Positions 7,789-14,184 of a stretch of DNA of 42,430 bases are shown one piece after another. The stretch comes from Pseudomonadota bacterium (GTDB lineage: Bacteria > Desulfobacterota > Desulfovibrionia > Desulfovibrionales > Desulfovibrionaceae), in the NCBI GenBank assembly GCA_023438245.1, contig JAEXRD010000130.1, positions 1 to 42,430 on the forward strand, given 5' to 3'. Within the stretch, counting starts at the first letter, position 1. Every line of letters begins with the position of its first letter. Below the pieces are notes generated by a model. It was not told the DNA's origin and searched no databases. It saw only the letters and a program-made list of their open reading frames with translations. Position numbers and translations under genes: made by a program.

Positions 7789-8319
7789 CTACCTCTCCGT
7801 GGCGTCTTCGCTGGCGAAGAACGGGTCGCGGCCCTTCATGCCCCGGCCCTCCGTGAGCACCAGCCGGTAGCCGAAGGTGATGAACAGGGGCTTGTCGCCC
7901 CAGACCTCGGGCCGGAGCGAGAACTCGAAGGGCACGCCCACGTCGCCCTTGGCCTCGCGCGGCAGGAAGGTGCGCGTGTCGCTGGCCACCACGCGGCCGT
8001 CCGCCTGGCAGATGTATGCCGTGAACTGCAGGGAATCCACCCACTTGGCCCAGTCCGGAACCTTGGACACGTCCAGGTAGGCCCAGCCCTTGATGCCCGC
8101 CACGTCGCCCACGGGCTGCACCTGGTAGTCGAAGCGCAGGAACTTCATCTGGAGCGTGCGGGCCTGGTCCAGCGACCATTCGTCGCGCTTCAGGTGCCCC
8201 ACGCTCATGGGCGGCGCGGCGCATCCCGCCACGAACACGGCCAGCAGCAGGCCCAGCGCGGCCATAACCAGGATGTTCGGGGCGGCGAGGGCCCCGGGGC
8301 GGTTCCGCAACTTTTCCAT
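7789..8319 (-). CDS. hypothetical lipoprotein
   Basis: This 176-residue protein has a signal peptide with a hydrophobic core (about 14-30) and a lipobox VAGC, so it should be lipid-anchored in the envelope. The mature part has no family recognised here; it is rich in aromatic and beta-prone segments such as LRFDYQVQPVGDVAGIKGWA and ends with a polar tail. The start ATG at 8319 is preceded by AGGGAGG on the minus strand. Its position directly before the cyclic-nucleotide-binding protein and diguanylate cyclase genes suggests an envelope input or output to that signalling unit, which is only a guess from context. Confidence 0.75.
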   Translation of the reverse strand: MEKLRNRPGALAAPNILVMAALGLLLAVFVAGCAAPPMSVGHLKRDEWSLDQARTLQMKFLRFDYQVQPVGDVAGIKGWAYLDVSKVPDWAKWVDSLQFTAYICQADGRVVASDTRTFLPREAKGDVGVPFEFSLRPEVWGDKPLFITFGYRLVLTEGRGMKGRDPFFASEDATER

Positions 8320-8390
8320 GCTTCCCTCCTAGCACATCCCCGGACGGATGCAAATGCCCAGCAGCCCGGGGCGCGCAAATCTAAAGCGCA

Positions 8391-10094
8391 TCAGCCGGAA
8401 AGCTCCCCCCACTTGGCCGCCATGTCCGCCCACAGGGCCTCCAGCCCGCGCCGGGCCGCGCCGTCCATGTCCGCCTGGCTGAACTTGCCCTCCAGCTTGA
8501 TCTTGTTGCCGAAGACCTGGCCCATGGCCGCCGGGCCCTTGGCCTTGGCCAGGCTGGAGTGCTGCACGTGGGCCACGGCCACGTCGCCCGCGTAGGCCGC
8601 GGGCCGCCCGGCCACAGCCGAGCGCAGGTCGCGGTCCAGGTCGTCGAACTGGGTGGGGCTGAAGCGGATGTCGAACCCGCCCAGCTCGCGCAGCACCTCG
8701 GTGCGCAGGGCATGGCAGCAGCCGGACACGTGGCTGGCCGGGCGGGCGTAGGTGAACAGCCCCAGGTCCAACTGGCCCGCGCAGTTGTCGAAAAGCACCA
8801 CGTTCTCCGGCAGGTCGCGGAAGGTCCTGGGCTGGCCGTCGGGCAGGAACAGCTGGTAGTCCGCCGACTGCAGGCAGGCCGGCCCGCTGGCCGAAACGAT
8901 GCGGCAGCCCACGGCCCCGCACTGCGGCCTGGCCTCGCCCTGGCCCAAAAGCCGGCGCAGCCAGCGCTCCGGCAGCACCACGTCGTCGTCCAGGAACACC
9001 GCCCAGGGCCGGGCCTGCACCTCCGGCAGGGAGAGCAGCCAGTTGCGCGCCGCCGGGGCGCCCACGTTCACCGGCAGCCGCACCACGCTGAGCGCCCCGG
9101 GCGCAAACAGCCCGGCGCAGTCCTGCATGGCCTCGCCCGTGCCGTCGCTGGAGCCGTTGTCCAGGCAGAATATCCTGGCGTCGCCGCAGTCCGTGCGGGC
9201 CAGGCTCTCCAGGGTCTGGCGCGCCAGCGCGGCCTTGTTCCAGGAGTACACCAGGATGCTGGCCCCGCCGGTGGCCCGGGCCGGGGCCACGGGACCGGGA
9301 CTTGCGAGGGCGTGGAGCTTCAGCCCCAGGCCCACGTTCCAGGGCATGGCCGCAAACAGCCCGGCCAGGGCCAGCCGTGCCCCCTGCCCCTCCCCGGTAC
9401 GCAGCATCATTTCCGCCCGCGCCAAGGTTTCCCAGGCCGTGAAATATTTTGTACCCTCCCCCTTCGGGGTCTCAAGGGGGACGGGCAGGGGCGAAAGGAA
9501 GAAGAGAGCCTCGTGTTCAAGGCGGGCGCGCAGTTCGCCGTAGCCCTCCGGCCCTTCTGGCCAAGGGCAGGCCGAGAGCGCCGCGCGGCACAGCTCCAGG
9601 CTGCCCAGGCGCAGCAGGCTGTCCCAGGCCAGGGCCAGCCAGGCCAGGCCCGTTGCCTCGTCGCGCAGCCGCGGCAGAAGCGCCCGCACCACCTGCGCGG
9701 CCCCGCCCTCGGCCACCAGCTGGCCCACCTCGGCCCGCAGCCCCTCGCGGTCCGCCCCCTGGGCCTCTTCCGGCAGCGGCGCGTCCAGGCGGCGCAGCAG
9801 CTCCCGCAGCCAGGCCTTCAGCGGCGCGGCATCGGGCAGCAGCTCCGCCAGCAGGTCCGCGCGCTGGCGATCCAGCGGGGCGCGCTGCCAGCTCCACAGC
9901 GCCAGGCCCAGGCCGCAGGCGCGCAGGTCCGCGTCGCCCGCCAGGAAGGCCCGCGAGGCCAGATGCCGCGCCAGCCCCGGCTCCTCCAGCCCCATGGCCC
10001 AGAGCGGAAATGCCGCCTGGAGCTTGTCAGCAAGCGCCCTCGGAGCTATGGTGGGGGCCGATACCCCAGGCGGGAGCAGTCCGGGCGTGCCCAT
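8391..10094 (-). CDS. family 2 glycosyltransferase with a large N-terminal extension
   Basis: The C-terminal half (about 277-567) is a GT2 (GT-A fold) glycosyltransferase. It starts with ASILVYSWNKAALARQTLES, continues with the nucleotide-sugar motif CLDNGSSDGTGEAM and has the metal-binding DDD (369-371) in WAVFLDDDVVLPERW. NVGAPAARNWLL is also typical. The first about 270 residues are Leu/Ala-rich and mostly helical, with no domain recognised. There is no signal peptide or membrane segment, so it is probably cytoplasmic. The donor and acceptor sugars cannot be inferred. It is divergent from tsaC (53-base gap) and lies 71 bases upstream of the lipoprotein gene on the same strand. Confidence 0.88.
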   Translation of the reverse strand: MGTPGLLPPGVSAPTIAPRALADKLQAAFPLWAMGLEEPGLARHLASRAFLAGDADLRACGLGLALWSWQRAPLDRQRADLLAELLPDAAPLKAWLRELLRRLDAPLPEEAQGADREGLRAEVGQLVAEGGAAQVVRALLPRLRDEATGLAWLALAWDSLLRLGSLELCRAALSACPWPEGPEGYGELRARLEHEALFFLSPLPVPLETPKGEGTKYFTAWETLARAEMMLRTGEGQGARLALAGLFAAMPWNVGLGLKLHALASPGPVAPARATGGASILVYSWNKAALARQTLESLARTDCGDARIFCLDNGSSDGTGEAMQDCAGLFAPGALSVVRLPVNVGAPAARNWLLSLPEVQARPWAVFLDDDVVLPERWLRRLLGQGEARPQCGAVGCRIVSASGPACLQSADYQLFLPDGQPRTFRDLPENVVLFDNCAGQLDLGLFTYARPASHVSGCCHALRTEVLRELGGFDIRFSPTQFDDLDRDLRSAVAGRPAAYAGDVAVAHVQHSSLAKAKGPAAMGQVFGNKIKLEGKFSQADMDGAARRGLEALWADMAAKWGELSG

Positions 10095-10147
10095 GCGCGC
10101 CTCCTTTTTCCAGATTCTCCCGCACCCTACGCCAAGGAGCCAGACCC

Positions 10148-10801
10148 ATGCAACCCGCCTCTTCCAAGGCCCGCGCCGCCATAACCCTCGATCTCGCGGG
10201 GGCGGTGCAGGCGCTCAAGAAAAAGAAGATCATCGTCTACCCCACCGAGACCCTGTACGCCCTGGGCTGCGACGCCAGGAGCAACCAGGCCTCGCTGCGC
10301 GTGGCCGCGCTCAAGGCCCGGCCCAGTTCCAAGCCCTTCCCGCTGGTGCTGGGCAGCGTGGCCCAGCTGCCCGCCCTGTGCCCGGACCTGCCGGAAAACA
10401 TCCGCCCCGACCTGGAGCGCCTGGCCGAGAAATTCTGGCCCGGCCCGCTCTCCGTGCTGCTGCCCACCCGGCCCGACCTGCCCTCGCTGGCGCGCGACGC
10501 GGAGGGCTTCTCCTCGGTGCGCGTCAGCCCGCACCCCACGGTGCAGGCGCTCTGCGCCGAGCTGGACGGCCCGCTTGTGGCCACCAGCGCCAACGTCAGC
10601 GGCCGGGCGGCCACGTCCGACCCCGACGAGCTGGACCCGGAGATCCTGCGCGGGGCCGACGGCTTCCTCGCGGGCCCGCCCCTGCCCGGCGGAGGCGAGC
10701 CCTCCACCCTGGTGCGTCTGCTGGGCGGCGGCAAGGTCCGCATCCTGCGGCCCGGGGCCGTGCCCGCCGACGCCCTGGCCGCCCTGTTCGAGCTGGCCTG
10801 A
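10148..10801 (+). CDS. tsaC: Sua5/YciO/YrdC family: L-threonylcarbamoyladenylate synthase
   Basis: Members make threonylcarbamoyl-AMP from Thr, bicarbonate and ATP, the first step of the t6A modification at tRNA position 37. The 217 residues are a single YrdC domain with IIVYPTETLYALGCDA near the N-terminus, KARPSSKPFPLVLGS (substrate binding), FWPGPLSVLLP and TSANVSG. The extra C-terminal Sua5 domain is absent, so it is the short TsaC form. YciO-type proteins look similar, leaving some doubt on exact role. The ATG at 10148 has AAGGAG eight bases upstream, while an upstream frame lacks one. It is followed by a 457-base gap that holds regulatory signals. Confidence 0.9.
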   Translation: MQPASSKARAAITLDLAGAVQALKKKKIIVYPTETLYALGCDARSNQASLRVAALKARPSSKPFPLVLGSVAQLPALCPDLPENIRPDLERLAEKFWPGPLSVLLPTRPDLPSLARDAEGFSSVRVSPHPTVQALCAELDGPLVATSANVSGRAATSDPDELDPEILRGADGFLAGPPLPGGGEPSTLVRLLGGGKVRILRPGAVPADALAALFELA

Positions 10802-10890
10802 GTCGGCCTGAACAGGAGGACGCGCGCAAGGGGGGCGGGGTAAAAAAGCTTGAACAAAGCGCCCGCACCCCCTGTTCCACCCCCTCTGAA

Positions 10891-10906
10891 GTTAAAAATC
10901 TTTAAC
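10891..10906. promoter_or_regulatory. inverted repeat, possible upstream activator site
   Basis: GTTAAA-aatc-TTTAAC is a perfect 6-base inverted repeat in an AT-rich island. It lies about 110 bases upstream of the -24 element at 11014, where enhancer-binding proteins of sigma-54 promoters commonly bind. The role is inferred from position only. Confidence 0.4.
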
Positions 10907-11013
10907 CGATTTTCATGGTTTCAGCCCCTCCGGACGAGGCCTTGCACAGAAATTCAATCGCCAACAACTTGAAATAATGCGATATTTTTAAAACATCCCA
11001 CCGAAGGCCAATC

Positions 11014-11030
11014 TTGGCACGGCAGTTGCT
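11014..11030 (+). promoter_or_regulatory. sigma-54 (-24/-12) promoter
   Basis: The sequence TTGGCACGGCAGTTGCT contains TGGCACG, four bases, then TTGCT, a full match to the sigma-54 consensus. The invariant GG (11016-11017) and GC (11028-11029) are exactly ten bases apart. The predicted transcript start is about 11041-11042. The nearest coding start on this strand is 11259, and a separate sigma-70-like promoter sits closer to it. Confidence 0.75.
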
Positions 11031-11041
11031 CTTACCGATGC

Positions 11042-11112
11042 ATCCTTCCTTCTTTTGCTGAAACCGGCTTCCCTGGGGTGGTCCCACGGGAAGCCGATTT
11101 CGTTTCAGCCCC
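11042..11112 (+). ncRNA. candidate sigma-54-dependent small RNA
   Basis: A transcript from the sigma-54 promoter would begin with an unpaired pyrimidine-rich tail (UCCUUCCUUCUUUU, complementary to purine-rich Shine-Dalgarno sequences). It would then fold a strong hairpin: GGCTTCCCTGGG (11066-11077), loop GTGGT, and CCCAcGGGAAGCC (11083-11095), with one bulged C. Outer CTGAAA (11058-11063) and TTTCAG (11102-11107) can extend the stem. The T-rich GATTTCGTTT after the stem is a weak terminator tail. No open reading frame is evident in it. Alternatives are a 5' leader element of the Nudix-glgA operon or a stand-alone terminator. Ends are approximate. Confidence 0.4.
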
Positions 11113-11169
11113 CCGCGATTTCTCCAGCCCCGCCGCCCGACATTTCGTAGCCCATCGGGACGAATTCCC

Positions 11170-11198
11170 TTGAATTCCCGCGCCCGGCGAACTATAGA
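11170..11198 (+). promoter_or_regulatory. sigma-70-like promoter of the Nudix-glgA operon
   Basis: TTGAAT (11170-11175), a 17-base spacer and TATAGA (11193-11198) predict a transcript start near 11205, about 55 bases before the Nudix ATG. The -35 lies in one copy of a direct repeat GAATTCCC (11162-11169 and 11172-11179), and the -10 lies in CTATAGAAAATAG, a small inverted repeat; either could bind a regulator. Confidence 0.5.
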
Positions 11199-11258
11199 AA
11201 ATAGCGTCGGGATCATTGGCCCGCATCTTGCGCCGCCACCAGAGCCGGGAGTCACGCC

Positions 11259-11717
11259 ATGAGCCAGCCCCTCCAGCACCGCAACCCGCTGCCCACAGTG
11301 GACGTGCTCGTCCATGTGCCGGGCCGGGGCATCGTGCTGGTGGAGCGCCGGAACCCGCCCCACGGCTGGGCGCTGCCCGGCGGCTTCGTGGACTACGGCG
11401 AGACCTGCGAGCAGGCCGCCGTGCGCGAGGCCAAGGAGGAGACCGGCCTGGACGTGGTGCTCACCGGCATCCTGGGCGTGTACTCCGACCCCGCCCGCGA
11501 CCCCAGGGGCCATACCATCAGCGTGGTCTACACCGCCCAGGCCGCGGACATCTCCCGCCTGGACGCGGGCGACGACGCCGCCAGCGCCGAGCTGTTCCCC
11601 CTGGACGCCCTGCCGCTGCTGGCCTTCGACCACGGCCGCATCGTGGGCGACTTCATGCGCCAGACCGCCCGCCTCAACCCCACGCCCGCCCGCAGCCCGG
11701 GCCAGGGTCCGGCCTGA
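11259..11717 (+). CDS. Nudix hydrolase
   Basis: Nudix enzymes hydrolyse nucleoside diphosphates linked to another group. The 152-residue protein carries a complete Nudix box, starting GGFVDYGETCEQAAVREAKE and continuing ETGLD, with the catalytic REAKEETG core. The layout with an early LVERRNPPHGWALPGG resembles ADP-ribose or ADP-sugar pyrophosphatases, but substrate cannot be fixed from sequence. The start ATG has GGGAG about eight bases upstream. It lies 30 bases before glgA on the same strand. If it cleaves ADP-glucose it could oppose glycogen synthesis; this is an inference from the neighbour only. Confidence 0.9.
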   Translation: MSQPLQHRNPLPTVDVLVHVPGRGIVLVERRNPPHGWALPGGFVDYGETCEQAAVREAKEETGLDVVLTGILGVYSDPARDPRGHTISVVYTAQAADISRLDAGDDAASAELFPLDALPLLAFDHGRIVGDFMRQTARLNPTPARSPGQGPA

Positions 11718-11747
11718 TCCGCCCGGACAGCAGACAAAGAGGACGTC

Positions 11748-13208
11748 ATGGCCAACAAGCCGCTCATCCTGTTCATGACCTCGGAGATGTACCCCTTCTC
11801 CAAGACCGGCGGGCTGGCCGACGTTCTGGGCGCGCTGCCGCTGACGCTGTTCCGCCTGGGGGTCAACACCGCCGTGGTCACGCCCTTCTACGGGCGCATC
11901 TCCACGCGCGGCTTCAACCTGCGCCTGCTCACCGAGCGCTGCCCCGTGGGCTATCCCTGGGCGCCCATCACCGCCGAGATCTACCAGGCCGACTACTACG
12001 GCATGCCCGTGTACTTCGTGGGCCGGGGCGAATACTTCGACCGCCGCAACCTGTACAACACCCACGCGGGCGACTATTTCGACAACTGCGAGCGCTTCAA
12101 CTTCTTCTGCCGCGCCACCCTGGAGTGGGCGCGCAGGCTGGACTGGGCGCCCTCGGTGATCCACGCCCACGACTGGCAGAGCGCCCTTGTGCCCGCCTAC
12201 CTGCACTTCTGGCGGCGCACCGACCCCTTCTGGAAGGACACCAAGACCGTCATCACCATCCACAACCTGGCCTTCCAGGGCCGCTTCGCCTCGCGCCTGT
12301 TCTTCGAGTCCGGCCTGCCGCCGGAGGCCTGGAACATGGACGGGGCCGAATTCTACGGCGACTTCAACCTGCTCAAGACCGGCATCGCCTACGCCGACGC
12401 AGTGACCACCGTGAGCCCCTCCTACGCAGAGGAGATCCTGACCCCGGAGTTCGGCTGCGGGCTGGAGGGCATGCTGCGCAAGCGCCGGGGCGCGCTCCGG
12501 GGCATATTGAACGGCGCGGACTACTCCGTGTGGGACCCGCGCGACGACAAGTTCCTGCCCTGCATCTACCGCGCGGGCAGCGCCGAGGGTAAGCTCGACT
12601 GCAAGCGCGCGCTCCTGAAGGAGATGTGCCTGCCCGACCAGCTGGAGGACAAGCCGGTGCTCAGTTTCATCGGCCGCTACCGGGGCCAGAAGGGCATCGA
12701 CCTCTTGATCGACGTCATACCGAAGCTCATGGAGCAGGAGGTGGGGCTCATCGTGCTGGGCGAGGGCAAGCTGGAGCACGAGGCGAGGCTGCAGGAGCTG
12801 GCCGAGCAGTTCCACGACCGGCTCTCGGTCATTGTGGGCTACTCCGAGGACCTGGCCCACCGCATCCAGGCCGGGTCGGACATCTTCCTCATGCCCTCCA
12901 CCTACGAGCCCTGCGGGCTGACGCAGATGTACGCGCTGCGCTTCGGCACCCCTCCCGTGGCCACCGCCGTGGGCGGCCTGCGCGACACCATCGTGCCCTA
13001 CCCCCACCCCCAGGCCACGGGCTTCATCTTCGAGGAGCGCACCCCGGAGCGCTTCTACGAGGCCATCATGGAGGCCGTGACCCTGTGGAAGGAGCGCAAG
13101 GCCTACTGGCGCGGCATGGTGGAGCGCGCCATGGCCCAGGACTTCAGCTGGGAGAAGTCCGCCGCCAGGTACGTGGAGCTGTACCGCTCGCTGGGAGCGC
13201 GCGTGTAG
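11748..13208 (+). CDS. glgA: glycogen synthase (ADP-glucose type, GT5)
   Basis: GlgA adds glucose from ADP-glucose to the growing alpha-1,4-glucan in the cytoplasm. The 486 residues match family length. The N-terminus has SEMYPFSKTGGLADVLGALP, including the KTGGL motif that binds the ADP-sugar. VIHAHDWQSALVPAYL and TIHNLAFQG follow. The C-terminal half carries GRYRGQKGIDLLIDV and the acidic donor-site motif PSTYEPCGLTQMYALRFGTP. The glucosyl transfer is well established for this family. The ATG at 11748 follows AAAGAGG. It is followed 24 bases later by a small glycogen-binding-domain gene, so both probably act on the same polymer. Confidence 0.97.
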   Translation: MANKPLILFMTSEMYPFSKTGGLADVLGALPLTLFRLGVNTAVVTPFYGRISTRGFNLRLLTERCPVGYPWAPITAEIYQADYYGMPVYFVGRGEYFDRRNLYNTHAGDYFDNCERFNFFCRATLEWARRLDWAPSVIHAHDWQSALVPAYLHFWRRTDPFWKDTKTVITIHNLAFQGRFASRLFFESGLPPEAWNMDGAEFYGDFNLLKTGIAYADAVTTVSPSYAEEILTPEFGCGLEGMLRKRRGALRGILNGADYSVWDPRDDKFLPCIYRAGSAEGKLDCKRALLKEMCLPDQLEDKPVLSFIGRYRGQKGIDLLIDVIPKLMEQEVGLIVLGEGKLEHEARLQELAEQFHDRLSVIVGYSEDLAHRIQAGSDIFLMPSTYEPCGLTQMYALRFGTPPVATAVGGLRDTIVPYPHPQATGFIFEERTPERFYEAIMEAVTLWKERKAYWRGMVERAMAQDFSWEKSAARYVELYRSLGARV

Positions 13209-13232
13209 CCGCAAGAGCGGGAGGAGATCGCC

Positions 13233-13538
13233 ATGCCCCTGACCAGAAAGTATTCCAAGGACAAGGCCACCTGCGCCGTCACCTTCAGCATGGACGCGCA
13301 GGAGGCGGGCAACCCGCGCAAGCTGTTCCTGGCCGGGGACTTCAACGGCTGGGACCCGGTCGCGCTGCCCATGCGCAAGGCCAGGGGCCGCTTCAGCGCC
13401 ACCGTGACCCTGCCCGCGGGCGCGCAGCACCAGTACCGCTACGTCACCGACCAGGGCGTGTGGCTCAACGACACGGCGGCGGACTGCTACGTGCACTGCG
13501 CCCACGCCGATGCCGACAATTCCGTGGTGGCGCTGTAG
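13233..13538 (+). CDS. free-standing CBM48-like glycogen-binding domain protein
   Basis: This 101-residue protein consists almost entirely of an isoamylase N-terminal/AMPK-type carbohydrate-binding domain (CBM48). The signature KLFLAGDFNGWDPVALPM (about 30-47) and the later LPAGAQHQYRYVTDQGVWLN fit the beta-sandwich fold and its starch-binding aromatic residues. There is no catalytic domain and no signal peptide. It sits 24 bases after glgA behind GGGAGGAG, so it is probably made with GlgA. It may tether GlgA or other enzymes to glycogen, or sense the polymer; that is inferred from domain and context. Confidence 0.85.
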   Translation: MPLTRKYSKDKATCAVTFSMDAQEAGNPRKLFLAGDFNGWDPVALPMRKARGRFSATVTLPAGAQHQYRYVTDQGVWLNDTAADCYVHCAHADADNSVVAL

Positions 13539-13571
13539 CGGCGCGCTCTTTTCGACGGGAAAATGACGCGA

Positions 13572-13645
13572 AGCCCCCTGCCCGGACGGGAAGGGAGCAG
13601 TGCCTGAGCCCAGTGCGGGCGGGCCAGCGCAGACCGCCGGGGGCT
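13572..13645. other. GC-rich structured intergenic element between convergent genes
   Basis: The 120-base gap between the CBM48 gene and the convergent minus-strand gene contains AGCCCCC (13572-13578) perfectly complementary to GGGGGCT (13639-13645). Between them are at least two further helices: CTGC with GCAG around CGGACGGGAAGG, and GCCC-AGTGC-GGGC. It could be a bidirectional terminator or a small structured RNA. The stretch GGGAAGGGAGCAG recalls SRP RNA, and GGGAAGG plus GCAGACC recalls part of a cobalamin riboswitch, but neither model fits completely. No poly-T tail follows directly on either strand. Confidence 0.35.
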
Positions 13646-13658
13646 GTCTCTAAAAGCC

Positions 13659-14027
13659 CTAGTGCAGGCGGCCCGGGCGCGGGCGCATGGCCCAGCACTC
13701 GCGCGGGATGGGCAGGCAGATGCTGCGGCCCGGCAGCTCGGCGCAAAGAATCAGCCCGCCGCTCATCTCGTCCCAGAACACGTGGTCCAGGAACAGGGCC
13801 AGCGCGCGCGAAGGCGGCAGCTCGCCCTCGCTCAGGCCCACCAGCTGTTCCATGACGGCGGTGGCGGCCCGGCGCACCAGGCGCATGCCCGCGTCGGTCA
13901 GGGCCACGTCCTCGTAGTCCATCTCGTGCAGGCGCTCGCCGCCCTGCTCCAGGGCGTCCATGAGGCGCTCGCGGGCGGCGTGGCGGGTGGGGCTCAGCCA
14001 GGGCGGCACGATTTCGGTTCGGCGCAT
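13659..14027 (-). CDS. hypothetical protein, 122 residues, behind a sigma-54-type promoter
   Basis: No family is recognised. The protein starts MRRTEIVPPWLSPTRHAARE and has a mostly helical N-terminal two-thirds rich in Arg, Glu and Ala. A C-terminal segment holds LFLDHVFWDEMSGGLILCAE and a Pro/Arg-rich end. There is no signal peptide or clear membrane segment, so it is probably cytoplasmic. The start ATG at 14027 is well supported by AAGGAGG seven bases upstream; the frame extends further upstream to 14351 but into the malQ gene. A sigma-54-like promoter lies about 45 bases upstream. It is divergent from malQ and convergent with the glgA operon, which may hint at regulated carbon storage, but no function can be assigned. 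Confidence 0.8.
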   Translation of the reverse strand: MRRTEIVPPWLSPTRHAARERLMDALEQGGERLHEMDYEDVALTDAGMRLVRRAATAVMEQLVGLSEGELPPSRALALFLDHVFWDEMSGGLILCAELPGRSICLPIPRECWAMRPRPGRLH

Positions 14028-14070
14028 GGGGAAGCCTCCTTGTCGAAACTTTGTTCCCTGGACAGCAGAG

Positions 14071-14088
14071 GTGCAGCTTGTGTGCCAG
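14071..14088 (-). promoter_or_regulatory. sigma-54-type promoter of the 122-residue gene
   Basis: On the minus strand CTGGCACACAAGCTGCAC has the invariant GG (14086-14085) and GC (14074-14073) exactly ten bases apart. It matches the -24/-12 consensus except C for T in the -12 element. The predicted start near 14061 leaves a leader of about 34 bases ending in a strong Shine-Dalgarno and the ATG at 14027. Confidence 0.6.
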
Positions 14089-14184
14089 GGCCGAAAAAGG
14101 TGCTCCGGCGCACTTCCTAAACACGCCCCGACCATGTAAGGATGGACCGACCCCCCACCCTCCAACCCGCATGCGGAGGCCTCC

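Noticed and set aside
6379..8595. Long plus-strand frame opposite the diguanylate cyclase, CNB and lipoprotein genes
   Set aside because: The minus-strand genes have clear domains and start signals; the plus frame has none.
10830..10872. GGGGGCGGGG with GCCCGCACCCCC as a tsaC terminator
   Set aside because: The loop is long, the stem has a bulge, and no T-tract follows.
11032..11226. Minus-strand 64-codon frame in the tsaC-Nudix gap
   Set aside because: No ribosome-binding site, no family similarity, and it overlaps the sigma-54 unit and the promoter of the Nudix operon.
13572..13645. Calling the structured gap SRP RNA or a cobalamin riboswitch
   Set aside because: The SRP tetraloop motif CCGGAAGG and a long 5' arm are missing, and the upstream conserved half of the cobalamin riboswitch and a regulated downstream gene are not seen.
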